Shown piece by piece: positions 45,025 to 54,443 of a DNA stretch of 64,000 nt. The position numbers were made by a program, and so were the translations under genes. Source of the DNA: Cryobacterium sp. HLT2-28. Lineage in GTDB: Bacteria > Actinomycetota > Actinomycetes > Actinomycetales > Microbacteriaceae. Every line of letters starts with the position of its first letter. Position 1 is the stretch's first letter. The stretch is taken from positions 1 to 64,000 of the forward strand of contig NZ_SOFH01000029.1 in the NCBI RefSeq assembly GCF_004402495.1, written 5' to 3'. The notes below the pieces were generated by a model. That model saw only the letters and a list, made by a program, of their open reading frames with translations. It searched no databases and was not told where the DNA came from.

Positions 45025-45582
45025 TCAGACGACCCAGTCGAACGATTCCTCGAACGTCTCGCTGCCGTCGTCGTCGTCGAACACGTTCGCGACGATATGG
45101 GTGAGGAAGAGCGCGAACCCGGTGGCGATCTCGGAGAACCGGGCGTTGTCGAAGGGGCCGTACCAGGACACCCGGCACTCCCCCTCCGGATCGAGGTCGA
45201 GGCGCGTGGTCGCGGCGCCGTCCTCGTCGGCGAGCACGAGGATGCGCACCGACCGCCAGGGCGGGTTGGCCCCCATGATGCGGCCGAGGTTGAGCCCGTC
45301 GGCGGCATGCGCGGAGAGGGCCTGCGACAGCTGCACCGCGACATCCGCCGTGCGCTCGTCGGCCGCCGGAAACCTCAGGTAGGCCGCCCGGTCGCTCGAC
45401 ACGAGCTGGATCGCGTCGGGCTCCCAGGCGAGCCGGCGGTATTCGAGCAGTTCGAGGGCGGAGCGCACGAGATCGGTGAGCAGCCTGCCCGCGTTCTCGG
45501 CGTCGACGACGTTGCCGTAGTCCGGGGTGTCACCCTCCCAGACGCCTCGAACGGCGACCCGGGTGGTGGGGATGCCTGGCAT
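45025..45582 (-). CDS. Conserved protein of unknown function
   Basis: 185 residues, acidic (net negative, ending in [17 protein letters not shown]), with no membrane span, signal or catalytic motif that I recognise. ATG 45582 (MPGIPTTR) has GGAAAG upstream; a longer frame to 45666 is proline-arginine-rich and unlikely. It lies alone between the MATE gene (convergent) and the APC permease (divergent). Confidence 0.65.
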   Translation of the reverse strand: MPGIPTTRVAVRGVWEGDTPDYGNVVDAENAGRLLTDLVRSALELLEYRRLAWEPDAIQLVSSDRAAYLRFPAADERTADVAVQLSQALSAHAADGLNLGRIMGANPPWRSVRILVLADEDGAATTRLDLDPEGECRVSWYGPFDNARFSEIATGFALFLTHIVANVFDDDDGSETFEESFDWVV

Positions 45583-45758
45583 GGATTCACTTTCCGGCGG
45601 CGAGCGCGGGCGGATGCTCGGCTCGGGACCTCTGCTCCCGGTGGGCCGGCTGCCCAGGGGGTACACGTCGATTATGGTCGGCTCCGGCGGCCCGGCGGGC
45701 GCGCCCCGGCGACGTTGCGGATCACCGCGCCGCGAATAGCCACGAAACGGCGCGAAGG

Positions 45759-45781
45759 GTCGACAATGGTGATCTGTCGAC
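45759..45781. promoter_or_regulatory. 7-bp inverted repeat upstream of APC permease
   Basis: GTCGACA and TGTCGAC arms with a nine-base spacer lie 51 bases before ATG 45832 in a 249-base intergenic region. It could be an operator; no riboswitch core was recognised in the leader. Confidence 0.35.
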
Positions 45782-45831
45782 GTGGTTCCGCCGGGCCCGA
45801 GGCAGGCCGAGTGCCACCGGGAGAGAGAACC

Positions 45832-47817
45832 ATGACGTCACCTGCCCGACCGCTGATTCCCGCGAGCGTGCCACGCCCGCCGCGCGCCACGGCCCCGACC
45901 AACGCTTTCACGCGCTGGCTGCTGCAGAACCGGGTTCAGCCGGTGGGACCGGAGAGCAGAGAGGAGACCACGGCCACCCACTCCTGGTGGAAGGTGATGT
46001 GTCTGACCGGCGTCGACTATTTCTCGACCCTGTCCTACCTTCCCGGCATCGCGGCCCTGGCGGCCGGCGCCCTCTCTCCGCTGGCGACGCTGTTGATCGT
46101 GGCGCTGACCCTGCTCGGCATGCTGCCGATGTACCGGCGGGTGGCCCAGGAGAGCCCGCGCGGCCAGGGCTCGGTGGCGATGCTGGAGCGACTCCTGCCG
46201 TTCTGGCGCGGCAAGGTCTTCGTGCTCGTGCTGCTCGGCTTCGTCGCCACGAGCTGGATCATCACGATCACGCTGTCGTCGGCGGATGCCACGGTGCACC
46301 TTCTCGAGAACCCGTTCGCGCCGGCCTTCCTCCAGGGGCATGCCGTGACCATCACGATCGTGCTGCTGCTCATCCTCGGCGGGGTCTTCCTGCTCGGCTT
46401 CAGCGAGGCGGTGTCGGTCGCGATCCCCCTGGTCGCCCTGTTCCTGCTGCTGAACGGGATCGTGATCGGCGTCGGCCTCTACGACGTCTTCACCGAACCC
46501 CGGGCCCTGTCCGACTGGATCGGCGCCCTGTCCGCCCGGGGCACGGGGTTCGGGGACATCGCCGGACCGGCGATCATCGCGTTCCCCCTGCTCGTGCTCG
46601 GCCTGTCGGGCTTCGAGACCGGGGTCAGCATGATGCCGCTCGTCGCGGCCGCGGGAAGCACGCCGGAGGAACGGCTGGCGTCCCGCATCCGCAATACCCG
46701 CAAGCTGCTCACCGCCGCGGCCGTCATCATGAGCGTCTACCTGCTGGCCAGCAGCCTGGTCACCACGGTGCTGATCCCGGCCGCGGCGTTCCAGGACGGC
46801 GGGGCGGCCAGCGGGCGCGCCCTCGCCTACCTCGCGCACGAGCGGGTCGGCAACGTGTTCGGCACGGTCTACGACGTGAGCAGCATCCTGATCCTCTGGT
46901 TCGCCGGGGCGTCGGCGATGGCGGGGTTGATCAACATCGTCCCGCGTTACCTGCCCTCCTACGGCATGGCCCCCGAGTGGAGCCGCGCGGTGCGGCCGGT
47001 CGTGCTCGTCTACACCGGCGTCAGCATCCTGATCACGATCGGTTTCAACGCGGACGTCAACGCGCAGGCCGGGGCCTACGCCACCGGGATCCTGGTGATG
47101 ATGGTGTCCGGCGCGGTCGCGGTGACCATCTCCGCCGTGCGGCGGCGGCAACGGGGCGCGAGCGTCGCGTTCGGCGTGCTCACCTTCGTGCTCCTCTACG
47201 CGCTCGGCGCGAACATCATCGAGAAGCCGGACGGCATCACCATCTCCGCCTTCTTCATCCTCGGGATCGTCACCGTGTCCCTGATCTCGCGGGTGTCCCG
47301 CACGACCGAGCTCCGGGTGGAGCAGGTCGAGTTCGACGAGACGGCAAGGCGGTACATCCGGGACTCCCTCGACTACGACGGGGCCCTCAACCTGGTCGCC
47401 CACAAGCGGGCGCCCGGCACCCGCGGCGACTATGCACAGAAGGAGCGCGAGCAGCGCGGGATGAACCCGGTGCCGGGTGCGGCCGACCTCCTGTTCCTGG
47501 AGATCGAGGTCGTCGACCCGTCCGGCTTCAGCGAGCGGCTGCAGGTGCGCGGGGTCGAGGCCGACGGCTACCGGGTGCTGCGGGCGAAGAGCCCCGCGGC
47601 CCCGAACGCCATCGCCGCCATCCTGCTGGCGCTCCGGGACGCTGCCGGCGTGCGGCCGCACGCCTACTTCGAGTGGTCGGAGGGCAACCCGGTAGCCCAT
47701 CTCGTCCGCTACCTCCTGCTCGGGCAGGGCGACACCGCCCCCGTGGTGCGCGAGATCCTCCGCACCAGCGAGGCCGACCCGGCCCGCCGGCCGGGCATCC
47801 ACGTCGGCGGCGGCTGA
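45832..47817 (+). CDS. APC-superfamily amino-acid permease with long C-terminal domain
   Basis: 661 residues. About 12 spans follow [21 protein letters not shown], and [19 protein letters not shown] is a conserved core of this APC subgroup. The last 180 residues are soluble, beginning near [19 protein letters not shown], and may be regulatory. Substrate could be amino acids or potassium-linked; not decided. GGGAGAG precedes ATG 45832. A 13-bp tandem repeat carries a second TGA after the stop. Confidence 0.82.
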   Translation: MTSPARPLIPASVPRPPRATAPTNAFTRWLLQNRVQPVGPESREETTATHSWWKVMCLTGVDYFSTLSYLPGIAALAAGALSPLATLLIVALTLLGMLPMYRRVAQESPRGQGSVAMLERLLPFWRGKVFVLVLLGFVATSWIITITLSSADATVHLLENPFAPAFLQGHAVTITIVLLLILGGVFLLGFSEAVSVAIPLVALFLLLNGIVIGVGLYDVFTEPRALSDWIGALSARGTGFGDIAGPAIIAFPLLVLGLSGFETGVSMMPLVAAAGSTPEERLASRIRNTRKLLTAAAVIMSVYLLASSLVTTVLIPAAAFQDGGAASGRALAYLAHERVGNVFGTVYDVSSILILWFAGASAMAGLINIVPRYLPSYGMAPEWSRAVRPVVLVYTGVSILITIGFNADVNAQAGAYATGILVMMVSGAVAVTISAVRRRQRGASVAFGVLTFVLLYALGANIIEKPDGITISAFFILGIVTVSLISRVSRTTELRVEQVEFDETARRYIRDSLDYDGALNLVAHKRAPGTRGDYAQKEREQRGMNPVPGAADLLFLEIEVVDPSGFSERLQVRGVEADGYRVLRAKSPAAPNAIAAILLALRDAAGVRPHAYFEWSEGNPVAHLVRYLLLGQGDTAPVVREILRTSEADPARRPGIHVGGG

Positions 47818-47865
47818 GGCGGGCGGCTGAGGCGGAGGAGCCCGAGCTGCACAAGCCTGCGCCCG

Positions 47866-49338
47866 CTACGAACGGATACGGCGGTGCACCGACTGCGGCT
47901 TGAGGTACACGTGCAGTCCCTCCAGCCCGAACTCGACGCCGAGGCCGGAGTCGTGGCGGCCCGCGAACGGCGCGGCATGGTTCGACGCGAAGAAGTTGAG
48001 CCCGATCGAGCCGGTGTCCACGCGGGCGGCCACCTCGAACGCCAAGTCGACATCCGCCGAGAACACGGTGCCGCCGAGGCCGAAGCCGGTGTTGTTGGCG
48101 ATCCCCACCGCCTCGTCGAGGGTGTCGTAGCGCAGGATCGACAGCACGGGCCCGAAGATCTCCTCCCTGGCGATCCGCATCCCGGGGGTGACGTCGGCGA
48201 AGACCGTCGGCTTCACGTAGAAGCCCCGGTCGAACCCGGAGGCGACGTCACCGCCGGTCGTCGCGCGGGCGCCCTCGGCGATCCCTGACCTGATGTAGCC
48301 GCGCACGGTGTCGCGCTGCGCGGCGGTGGCGCTGGGCCCGAACACGGTCGCCGGGTCCATCGGGTCGCCCTGCGGCGCCGCGCTGATCGTGGCGGTGACC
48401 ATGTCGACGAGTTCGTCATAGCGTTCCCGCGGGGCGAGCATGCGGGTGGAGATGTAGCAGGTCTGCCCGGTGTTGCGCATGCAGCTGCGGATGAGCACCT
48501 TCGCCATCTCCGCCAGGTCGACGTCGGGCAGCACGAGGGCGGAGGACTTGCCGCCGAGCTCCAGGGTCACCGGCCGGAGCAGTTCGCCGCAGGCCGCGCC
48601 GATCGAGCGCCCCACCGGGGTGGAGCCGGTGAACGCCACCTTGTCGATGCCGGGGTGCCGCACGAGGGCGTCGCCCACCGAGCTGTTGCCGGTGACCACG
48701 TTGATCACGCCGGCCGGGATCCCGGCGGCCGTGGCGGCATCCGCGATCTGGCGGATGGAAAGCGGCGTCGGTGAGGCCGGCTTGATCACGACGGTGCAGC
48801 CGGCCATCAGGGCCGGCGCCAGCTTGGCCACGACGAGGTTGATCGGGAAGTTCCACGGGGCGATCAGCGCACAGACGCCCACCGGGTCCTGCCGCACGAC
48901 GGTCTCGGCGGAGCCGTCGGGGAAGGGGCGGATGTCGGGGGTTTCCAGGTGCGGAGCGAGCGACGCGAAGTAGCGGAAGATCGCGGCCGCGTTCGACGCC
49001 GCCCTGGCGGTCTCCGCGACCGGGGACCCGTTCTCCCAGGTGTTGGTGTGCGAGATCGCCTCGGCCCGCTTCTCGACCTCGTCGGCCAGCCGCAGCAGGT
49101 GGCCGGCCCGCTCGGTGGGTGTCAGGTCGCGCCAGCCGTGGCCGGTGAACGCGCGCCGGGCCGCGCCGACGGCCCGGTCCAGGTCACCGGCGGATGCGAT
49201 GGGCACGCTCCCCCAGACCTCCTCGGTGGCCGGGTTGGTCACCGGCGTGCTCCCCGCGCCCTCGGCCGGCGTCCAGGCGCCGTCGATGAACAGGTCGGCG
49301 GTGTGCGTGTAGGGCAGGGTCGCCACGGCCGTCTCCAT
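47866..49338 (-). CDS. creC: Aldehyde dehydrogenase, CreC-like
   Basis: 490 residues of the NAD(P) aldehyde dehydrogenase family: APWNFPINL, FTGSTPVGRSIG, LELGGKSS and catalytic Cys in NTGQTCYIST. In the cre pathway this step oxidises 4-hydroxybenzaldehyde to 4-hydroxybenzoate. ATG 49338 overlaps the HD-protein stop by one base (TGATG). It is the last gene of the nine-gene leftward cluster, which supports the assignment; the substrate is inferred from synteny. Confidence 0.85.
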   Translation of the reverse strand: METAVATLPYTHTADLFIDGAWTPAEGAGSTPVTNPATEEVWGSVPIASAGDLDRAVGAARRAFTGHGWRDLTPTERAGHLLRLADEVEKRAEAISHTNTWENGSPVAETARAASNAAAIFRYFASLAPHLETPDIRPFPDGSAETVVRQDPVGVCALIAPWNFPINLVVAKLAPALMAGCTVVIKPASPTPLSIRQIADAATAAGIPAGVINVVTGNSSVGDALVRHPGIDKVAFTGSTPVGRSIGAACGELLRPVTLELGGKSSALVLPDVDLAEMAKVLIRSCMRNTGQTCYISTRMLAPRERYDELVDMVTATISAAPQGDPMDPATVFGPSATAAQRDTVRGYIRSGIAEGARATTGGDVASGFDRGFYVKPTVFADVTPGMRIAREEIFGPVLSILRYDTLDEAVGIANNTGFGLGGTVFSADVDLAFEVAARVDTGSIGLNFFASNHAAPFAGRHDSGLGVEFGLEGLHVYLKPQSVHRRIRS

Positions 49339-49982
49339 CAGAGCACCGCCACCTTGAGCAGCGCCTCGGCCCGGTCCAGTTCGACCGTGGCCATCTCGAG
49401 CCCGGCGGCCGTGATCAGCTCGGGCAGGATCTCGGTGCGGAGGCGCCGGCAGTAGAAGGACGGGGTCTGGCCGAACCAGCTGGAGGCCAGGGCGATTCCG
49501 GCCGGGTTGAAGCGCCACAGCCGGTCGGCGTCGCGCACGAGGGAATCCTCGATCGAGTGCGACTCCGCACGGGTGTCGTGGCCGTCGATGATGTCGGTCA
49601 CCCGGGTGATGAACGCGTCGTCATAGCCGAGGCCCGGCAGCACCTCCCTGGCGATCTCACAGCCCCTGATCTCGTGTTCGAACCGGATCTGCGCCTGCCT
49701 CCAGTTCGCGCCGAACCCTTCGGAGATGATCTTGGTCTCGTCGACGCGCGCCCAGCCGGTGTCGTGCAGCAGGATCGCCACCCGCACGACGAGGGAGTCC
49801 GCCTCCGGGTAGGCCTCGCAGAGCCGCTCCGCGAAGGCGAACGAGATCGGGATGTGGATGTCGTTGCCGCGCGTGCGCATTTCCGGTTCGACGGCCCGCC
49901 AGAGCGGGTCGAGGTCGGTCGGGGCGTCGCCGGCGACGTCGATGGGTGAGGTGTCGACGGGGTGTTCGGTCTGCAGGGTCAT
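49338..49982 (-). CDS. creD: HD-domain phosphohydrolase, CreD-like
   Basis: 214 residues with an HD domain: metal-binding His-Asp in AILLHDTGWARVDE, upstream SFAFAERLCEAYPE, FEHEIRGCEIAREV and IIDGHDTRAE. HD proteins hydrolyse phosphomonoesters or diesters. In the C. glutamicum cre pathway the HD protein CreD removes phosphate from the oxidised aryl phosphate, after the P450 step. ATG 49982 gives the compact family N-terminus. Confidence 0.82.
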   Translation of the reverse strand: MTLQTEHPVDTSPIDVAGDAPTDLDPLWRAVEPEMRTRGNDIHIPISFAFAERLCEAYPEADSLVVRVAILLHDTGWARVDETKIISEGFGANWRQAQIRFEHEIRGCEIAREVLPGLGYDDAFITRVTDIIDGHDTRAESHSIEDSLVRDADRLWRFNPAGIALASSWFGQTPSFYCRRLRTEILPELITAAGLEMATVELDRAEALLKVAVL

Positions 49983-50034
49983 GGCGATCTCGCTTTCTGG
50001 GGTGGCCGGCGCCGGGGCGCACACGGGAAGGGGC

Positions 50035-51324
50035 CTACGCGGCCGGGGAAGGAACGGGAAGGAGCACGTCGGTGACGGACTTCTTGAGCGGGAGCGAGCT
50101 GTCGGCCGCCAGCGCGGCGGGGACCGACTGGCCCTGGTGCAGGGCGTTGCGCACGGCCATGAAGTCGAGTGGGCTGTTGACGCAGTCGGCGGCGATCAGG
50201 ATGCCGTCCCGGTAGTAGAGCAGGGAGAACTTCTCCGAGTCGGGGTCGCCGCGGAGCACGACCTGGTCGTGCCCTCCGGAGAGGCCGGCGATCTGTAGTT
50301 TGAGGTCGGCCTGGTCCGACCAGAACCAGGGCACCGTCTTGTGCTCGGCAGCCTGGCCGAGCAGGGTGGCCGCGGCCACCTTGGCCTGTTCGACGGCGTT
50401 CTGCACGCTCTCCAGCCGCAGTCGGCCCTGGCCGAAGTCCGCGATCGACGGGTTCGGCATGTTCGCACAGTCGCCGGCGGCCACGGTGAGTCCGTCCGAG
50501 GCGAGCGCGTGAGTGTCGACGACGATTCCGTTGTCGACCTGCAGTCCGAGCTGCCCGGCGAGTTCGGTGCGCGGGATGACGCCGACGCCGATCAGCACGA
50601 CCTCGGCCGGCACGACGGTTCCGTCGCCGAGTTCGACCCCGGTGACCCGGTCGTGCTCTCCGGTGAAGCGCACGACCTTCGCGTTCAGCACCACCCGGGT
50701 GCCCCGCCGCCGGTGCGCCTGGAGGTAGAACTCGCTGGTCTGCTCGCAGACGGCCCGGCCGATCAGCCGCGGGGCGGCTTCGAGCACGGTCACGTTCTTG
50801 CCTGCCGCGCGGGCCCCGGCGGCGACCTCCAGCCCGATGAACCCGCCACCGACCACGACGACGTTCGTCGCCTGGCGCAGCTGCTGCTCGAGCACCGTCG
50901 CCTCGGTGGCGGTGCGGAGGTAGCTGACGCCCTCCAGCTCAGAACCCTCGAAGGGGATCGTGCGCGGCACGGCGCCCGTGGCCAGGGCGAGGCGGGCGAA
51001 CGGGAAGGTGCGCCCCGACTCGGCCACGGCCACGCCGCCCGTCTCGTCCCGGGTGATCGTGACGATCCGCTCCCGGGTGACGAGTTCGATGTCGTGCTCC
51101 CGGTAGAAGTCGTGCGTGCGGAAGGCCAGGGAGTCGGCGGTGGCCTCGCCCTTGAGGAAGGCCTTCGACAGTGGGGGCCGCTGGTAGGGAGCGTGCGGTT
51201 CCTCGCCGACCAGCGTGATGCGTTCGGTGTCGCCCAGCTCGCGCAGGGTGGAGGCGATCTGCACGCCCGCCTGGCAGTTGCCGACGATGAGGGTGCCCGT
51301 GCGGGGCTGCGCTGGAGCGGGCAT
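50035..51324 (-). CDS. creE: FAD-dependent ferredoxin reductase, CreE-like
   Basis: 429 residues. Two dinucleotide-binding motifs (IVGNCQAGVQIASTLRELG for FAD; VVVVGGGFIGLEVAAGARAAG for NAD) and PPLSKAFLKG identify a BphA4/putidaredoxin-reductase-type enzyme. The first glycine motif is GNCQAG, less usual than GxGxxG. It should pass electrons from NAD(P)H to the [2Fe-2S] ferredoxin encoded five bases upstream, and so to the P450. Confidence 0.88.
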   Translation of the reverse strand: MPAPAQPRTGTLIVGNCQAGVQIASTLRELGDTERITLVGEEPHAPYQRPPLSKAFLKGEATADSLAFRTHDFYREHDIELVTRERIVTITRDETGGVAVAESGRTFPFARLALATGAVPRTIPFEGSELEGVSYLRTATEATVLEQQLRQATNVVVVGGGFIGLEVAAGARAAGKNVTVLEAAPRLIGRAVCEQTSEFYLQAHRRRGTRVVLNAKVVRFTGEHDRVTGVELGDGTVVPAEVVLIGVGVIPRTELAGQLGLQVDNGIVVDTHALASDGLTVAAGDCANMPNPSIADFGQGRLRLESVQNAVEQAKVAAATLLGQAAEHKTVPWFWSDQADLKLQIAGLSGGHDQVVLRGDPDSEKFSLLYYRDGILIAADCVNSPLDFMAVRNALHQGQSVPAALAADSSLPLKKSVTDVLLPVPSPAA

Positions 51325-51329
51325 GGCGC

Positions 51330-51650
51330 TCAGACCTGGGTCTCGGGGGTCTGCACGTGCACGGCCACGTCATCCGTCAGCTTGAGCTGGCAGGACAGCC
51401 GGGAGCTCTCTTCCCGGTCGACGGCCGTGCCGTCGAGCATGTCGTCCTCGAGGTCGGCCCGCGGCGGGAACAGTCCCGCGCTGTCGGCGCAGACGAAGAC
51501 GTGGCAGGTGGCGCAGGACAGGCTGCCGCCGCACTCGGCGACGATGCCGGGGACGCCGTTGCGCACCGCGGTCTCCATAACGGAGTCGCCCGCGAATCCG
51601 TTGACGATGGTCTCGCTGCCGTCGTAGGCGACGTAGGTTACGGTTGGCAT
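51330..51650 (-). CDS. creF: [2Fe-2S] ferredoxin, adrenodoxin type, CreF-like
   Basis: 106 residues. Cluster ligands are Cys40, Cys46, Cys49 and Cys87 (C-x5-C-x2-C...C), the pattern of adrenodoxin/putidaredoxin partners of P450s. RLSCQLKL near the end is typical. It sits between the SDR and the reductase genes, forming a three-part P450 electron chain with CreE and CreJ. Confidence 0.93.
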   Translation of the reverse strand: MPTVTYVAYDGSETIVNGFAGDSVMETAVRNGVPGIVAECGGSLSCATCHVFVCADSAGLFPPRADLEDDMLDGTAVDREESSRLSCQLKLTDDVAVHVQTPETQV

Positions 51651-51676
51651 TTCTCGGGTCTCCTTGTTCGTTCTCG

Positions 51677-52459
51677 TTAGATGAACTGCCGGCCGCCGTC
51701 GACCACGAGGGTCTGGCCGGTGATGTAGTTGCTGCCGGGGCCGGCCAGGAAGAGCGCCGCTCCGACGATGTCGCCCGGCTCGCTGGCCCGTTTGAGGGCG
51801 CCGCGGTCCACTCCGTACTGCTCGGCCCCGTCGATCAGCCCGTAGCTGGCCTCGGTGAGGGTGAAGCCCGGTGCGATCGCGTTGACCGTGATGTTGCGGT
51901 CGCCGAGCTCCTTGGCGAGCACCCGGGTGAGTGCGATCACCCCGCCCTTCGACGCCACGTAGTGCGCCCACTGGGCCGAGCCGCTCATCACGGTGGCTGA
52001 GGAGAGGTTGATCACCTTTCCGCCGTCGGGCAGGTACGGCGAGCAGGCGCGAGTGACCAGCCACGGGCCCTTGAGGTTGACGGCCATCACCCGGTCCCAT
52101 TCGTCGGGGTCGAGCTCGGTGAACGGGGCCCGCGTGACGGTGGCGTAGATCGCGGCGTTGTTGATGACCACGTCGATCTTGCCTTCGCCGCCGTGGTCGC
52201 GGCTGAAGGACGCGGCGGTCATCGCCATTGCGGTTGCCGAGTCGAGGGCGGTGACGTTGACGCCGACGGCCAGGGCCGTGCCGCCGGAGGCCGCGATCAG
52301 CGACACGGTCTCCCGGCAGCCGTCGAGGTTGACGTCGGCGACGACCACCCGGTCGCCCTGGGCCGCGAAGCCCAGGGCGAAGGCACGGCCCAGACCGCCG
52401 GCGGCGCCGGTGATCAGCACCGTTCTGGGGGAGGTCGGGGCCGTGCCGGCCTCAGGCAT
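51677..52459 (-). CDS. creG: SDR-family alcohol dehydrogenase, CreG-like
   Basis: 260 residues of classical SDR: TGAAGGLGRAFALG near residue 17, NNAA, catalytic Ser in NLSSATVMSG, and YVASKGG holding the Tyr-x3-Lys pair. In the cre pathway this oxidises 4-hydroxybenzyl alcohol to the aldehyde. It overlaps the creH stop by eight bases. Function inferred from family and order. Confidence 0.87.
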   Translation of the reverse strand: MPEAGTAPTSPRTVLITGAAGGLGRAFALGFAAQGDRVVVADVNLDGCRETVSLIAASGGTALAVGVNVTALDSATAMAMTAASFSRDHGGEGKIDVVINNAAIYATVTRAPFTELDPDEWDRVMAVNLKGPWLVTRACSPYLPDGGKVINLSSATVMSGSAQWAHYVASKGGVIALTRVLAKELGDRNITVNAIAPGFTLTEASYGLIDGAEQYGVDRGALKRASEPGDIVGAALFLAGPGSNYITGQTLVVDGGRQFI

Positions 52460-54338
52460 GGCTGCTTTCCAGTGCGGTGTCGAACTGGATCGCGGCGGCC
52501 GGCGCCAGGCTGAGGTCGTGATCGTGGTCTTCCACGATCGTGACCGTACCGTTGTTGCCGTCGACCCGCAGCCACTGCCCGGTCCTGATCTGGGAGGAGG
52601 CGGTGCCGGTTCCGGTGACGGCGGGCATCCCGTATTCCCGGCAGACGATGGCCGCGTGGCTCATCATGCCGCCGATGTCGGTGACGGTGGCGCGGATCTT
52701 GCCGAAGATCGGCCCCCACGACGGCGCGGTGACGGGTGCGACGAGGATGTCGCCGTCCTGCACCTCGGAGAGCTGGTCGGAGCTGCTGATCACCCGGGCC
52801 GGGCCCTCGGCCACGCCGCTGGAGGCGGCCATTCCGCGGAATTCGCCTTCCGGAGCATCCGAGTCGCCCAGCCAGTTCCTGATCTGGTCGCTCGTGATGC
52901 CCCAGAGCATGAGGGTGAACGGCTCGGTGATCACGGCGGGCGGTGTGTTGAGGGCCGGCTGCGGGCGCTCCTTCGACAGCGCGTCGACGATGACCGTGCG
53001 GCGGGCGACCTCGGCCGGCCAGTAGTCGGGGCCGATGGCGGGGGCGCCGACGCCCCAGCCGGTGACGTAGTCGAACAGTGCCTCGCGCACCTCGTCGCGG
53101 CGAAGGTAGAACATGCCGTTCTCCTCCGGCCAGAAGCCCTGGCCCTGCAGCATTTTCGAGAGCTGCCTGGCCTTGCGCCAGAACACGCCCATGGTCCAGT
53201 GCTCGATGTAGAAGTTGTGGTTCTCGACGTAGGGGTAGACCTGGCGGGCCAGGCCGAGCTTGCCCTGGAAGGCGGCGAGCTGCTCGGGGCTGAGCAGCTC
53301 CGAGTACTCCTCGGTGATCCGGTCGCGCTCGGCGACGAGCTCCTCGACCGGGCGGTCGATGTTGTGGCCGGTCTGCACCCGCACGATGTAGTCCTTGATG
53401 TACCCGAGCGGCAGCTCGAGGTGGTCCATCCAGTACTTGTCGTGCGCGTAGAAGCCGTTGCCGACCGTGAAGTTGAACCACGGGTCCTTGGCCTCGTCCC
53501 AGGCTGCCAGCCAGGTGTCGCCTCCGGCCGCGGCCGCGATGCGGGCGAGCGTCGCGTCGGGGTTCTCGGTGTCGCCGAAGTGGTCGGCGAGGCCGAGTTC
53601 GACGGCGAGCTTGGCGAGCTTCTTGAGTTCGTCGTCCGGACGGAAGAGTTCCATGTCCACGCCCTGCACCATTTTGGCGACGGCCTGGTCGGGGATGCCG
53701 GGGAAGACTTCCTTGCAGAAGGTGAAGAAGTCGAGGTAGGCGACATAGCCGAGGTTGAGGAACTCGAAGTGGTACTGCCAGGCCCGGTAGGTGAGCGCGA
53801 TCAGCTTGTCGAAGTTGCCGAGCAGCTCGTTGTTGGGGCCGGTGCCCTTGCCGCTGAGCACGTCCTCGACCGGGACCGCGTCGGGCAGCGCTTCGAAGGA
53901 GAGCTCGTTCAGTTCGTCGATGGTGCCGCGGATCTTGCCCTGCCACTGTTCGAGCAGGGTGTCCCAGTTCTGGAAGTAGTGGCCGGCCCGTTCCATGAAC
54001 TGCGGCACCCGGGCGGCGATCTCCGCCTCCGGCACGCCGACCGGCGACATGAACACGTAGCCGTTGTGGATGCGGAACTCGATGCCGTTGGCCGGCGGGA
54101 TCAGCAGGTGGCGCGAGTTGTACTGGCCCAGGCAGGAGACGGCGAATTCGAAACCGATGGTCTCGAACGGCTTCGTCACCGTCGGCCAGTGCTGGCTGTC
54201 GCAGAACCAGAATTTGGCCTCCTCAACCTCACGCCGGTTGTCCTGGAAGACCAGGTTGTAGGCGTAGAGGTCCTTCCACCCCTCGGCGGCGGCGGAGGGC
54301 GTCTGGTCGTAGGGGCTGGGGAATGACTTCTCTGTCAT
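52452..54338 (-). CDS. creH: PEP-utilising mobile-domain subunit of aryl-phosphate synthase, CreH-like
   Basis: 628 residues. The C-terminal phosphohistidine domain has TDIGGMMSHAAIVCREYGMPAVTG with catalytic His561. The long N-terminal part (residues 1-470) is rich in Trp/Tyr/Phe and has no ATP-grasp, consistent with a phenol-binding part. Split PEP-synthase-like pairs phosphorylate phenols (phenylphosphate synthase; CreHI for p-cresol). Its partner ATP-binding subunit is the next gene upstream. The 105-base gap between them contains a 10-bp tandem repeat. Confidence 0.85.
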   Translation of the reverse strand: MTEKSFPSPYDQTPSAAAEGWKDLYAYNLVFQDNRREVEEAKFWFCDSQHWPTVTKPFETIGFEFAVSCLGQYNSRHLLIPPANGIEFRIHNGYVFMSPVGVPEAEIAARVPQFMERAGHYFQNWDTLLEQWQGKIRGTIDELNELSFEALPDAVPVEDVLSGKGTGPNNELLGNFDKLIALTYRAWQYHFEFLNLGYVAYLDFFTFCKEVFPGIPDQAVAKMVQGVDMELFRPDDELKKLAKLAVELGLADHFGDTENPDATLARIAAAAGGDTWLAAWDEAKDPWFNFTVGNGFYAHDKYWMDHLELPLGYIKDYIVRVQTGHNIDRPVEELVAERDRITEEYSELLSPEQLAAFQGKLGLARQVYPYVENHNFYIEHWTMGVFWRKARQLSKMLQGQGFWPEENGMFYLRRDEVREALFDYVTGWGVGAPAIGPDYWPAEVARRTVIVDALSKERPQPALNTPPAVITEPFTLMLWGITSDQIRNWLGDSDAPEGEFRGMAASSGVAEGPARVISSSDQLSEVQDGDILVAPVTAPSWGPIFGKIRATVTDIGGMMSHAAIVCREYGMPAVTGTGTASSQIRTGQWLRVDGNNGTVTIVEDHDHDLSLAPAAAIQFDTALESSHA

Positions 54339-54380
54339 GGTTCAACCGTTCTGTGGTGGGGGAAGGTGCGGGTGAGGTGA

Positions 54381-54404
54381 AGTGAAGTGCAGTGAAGTGC
54401 AGTG
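54381..54404. repeat. 10-bp tandem repeat in creH-creI gap
   Basis: AGTGAAGTGC occurs twice in a row with a partial third copy, just upstream of creH. Confidence 0.6.
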
Positions 54405-54443
54405 GATACCGGCCGGTTCCGAACGGGCAGACTGCCCGCCGGG

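Noticed and set aside
45583..45831. Riboswitch (ydaO or M-box type) in the APC permease leader
   Set aside because: None of the conserved core segments of these classes could be found; only a simple dyad is visible.
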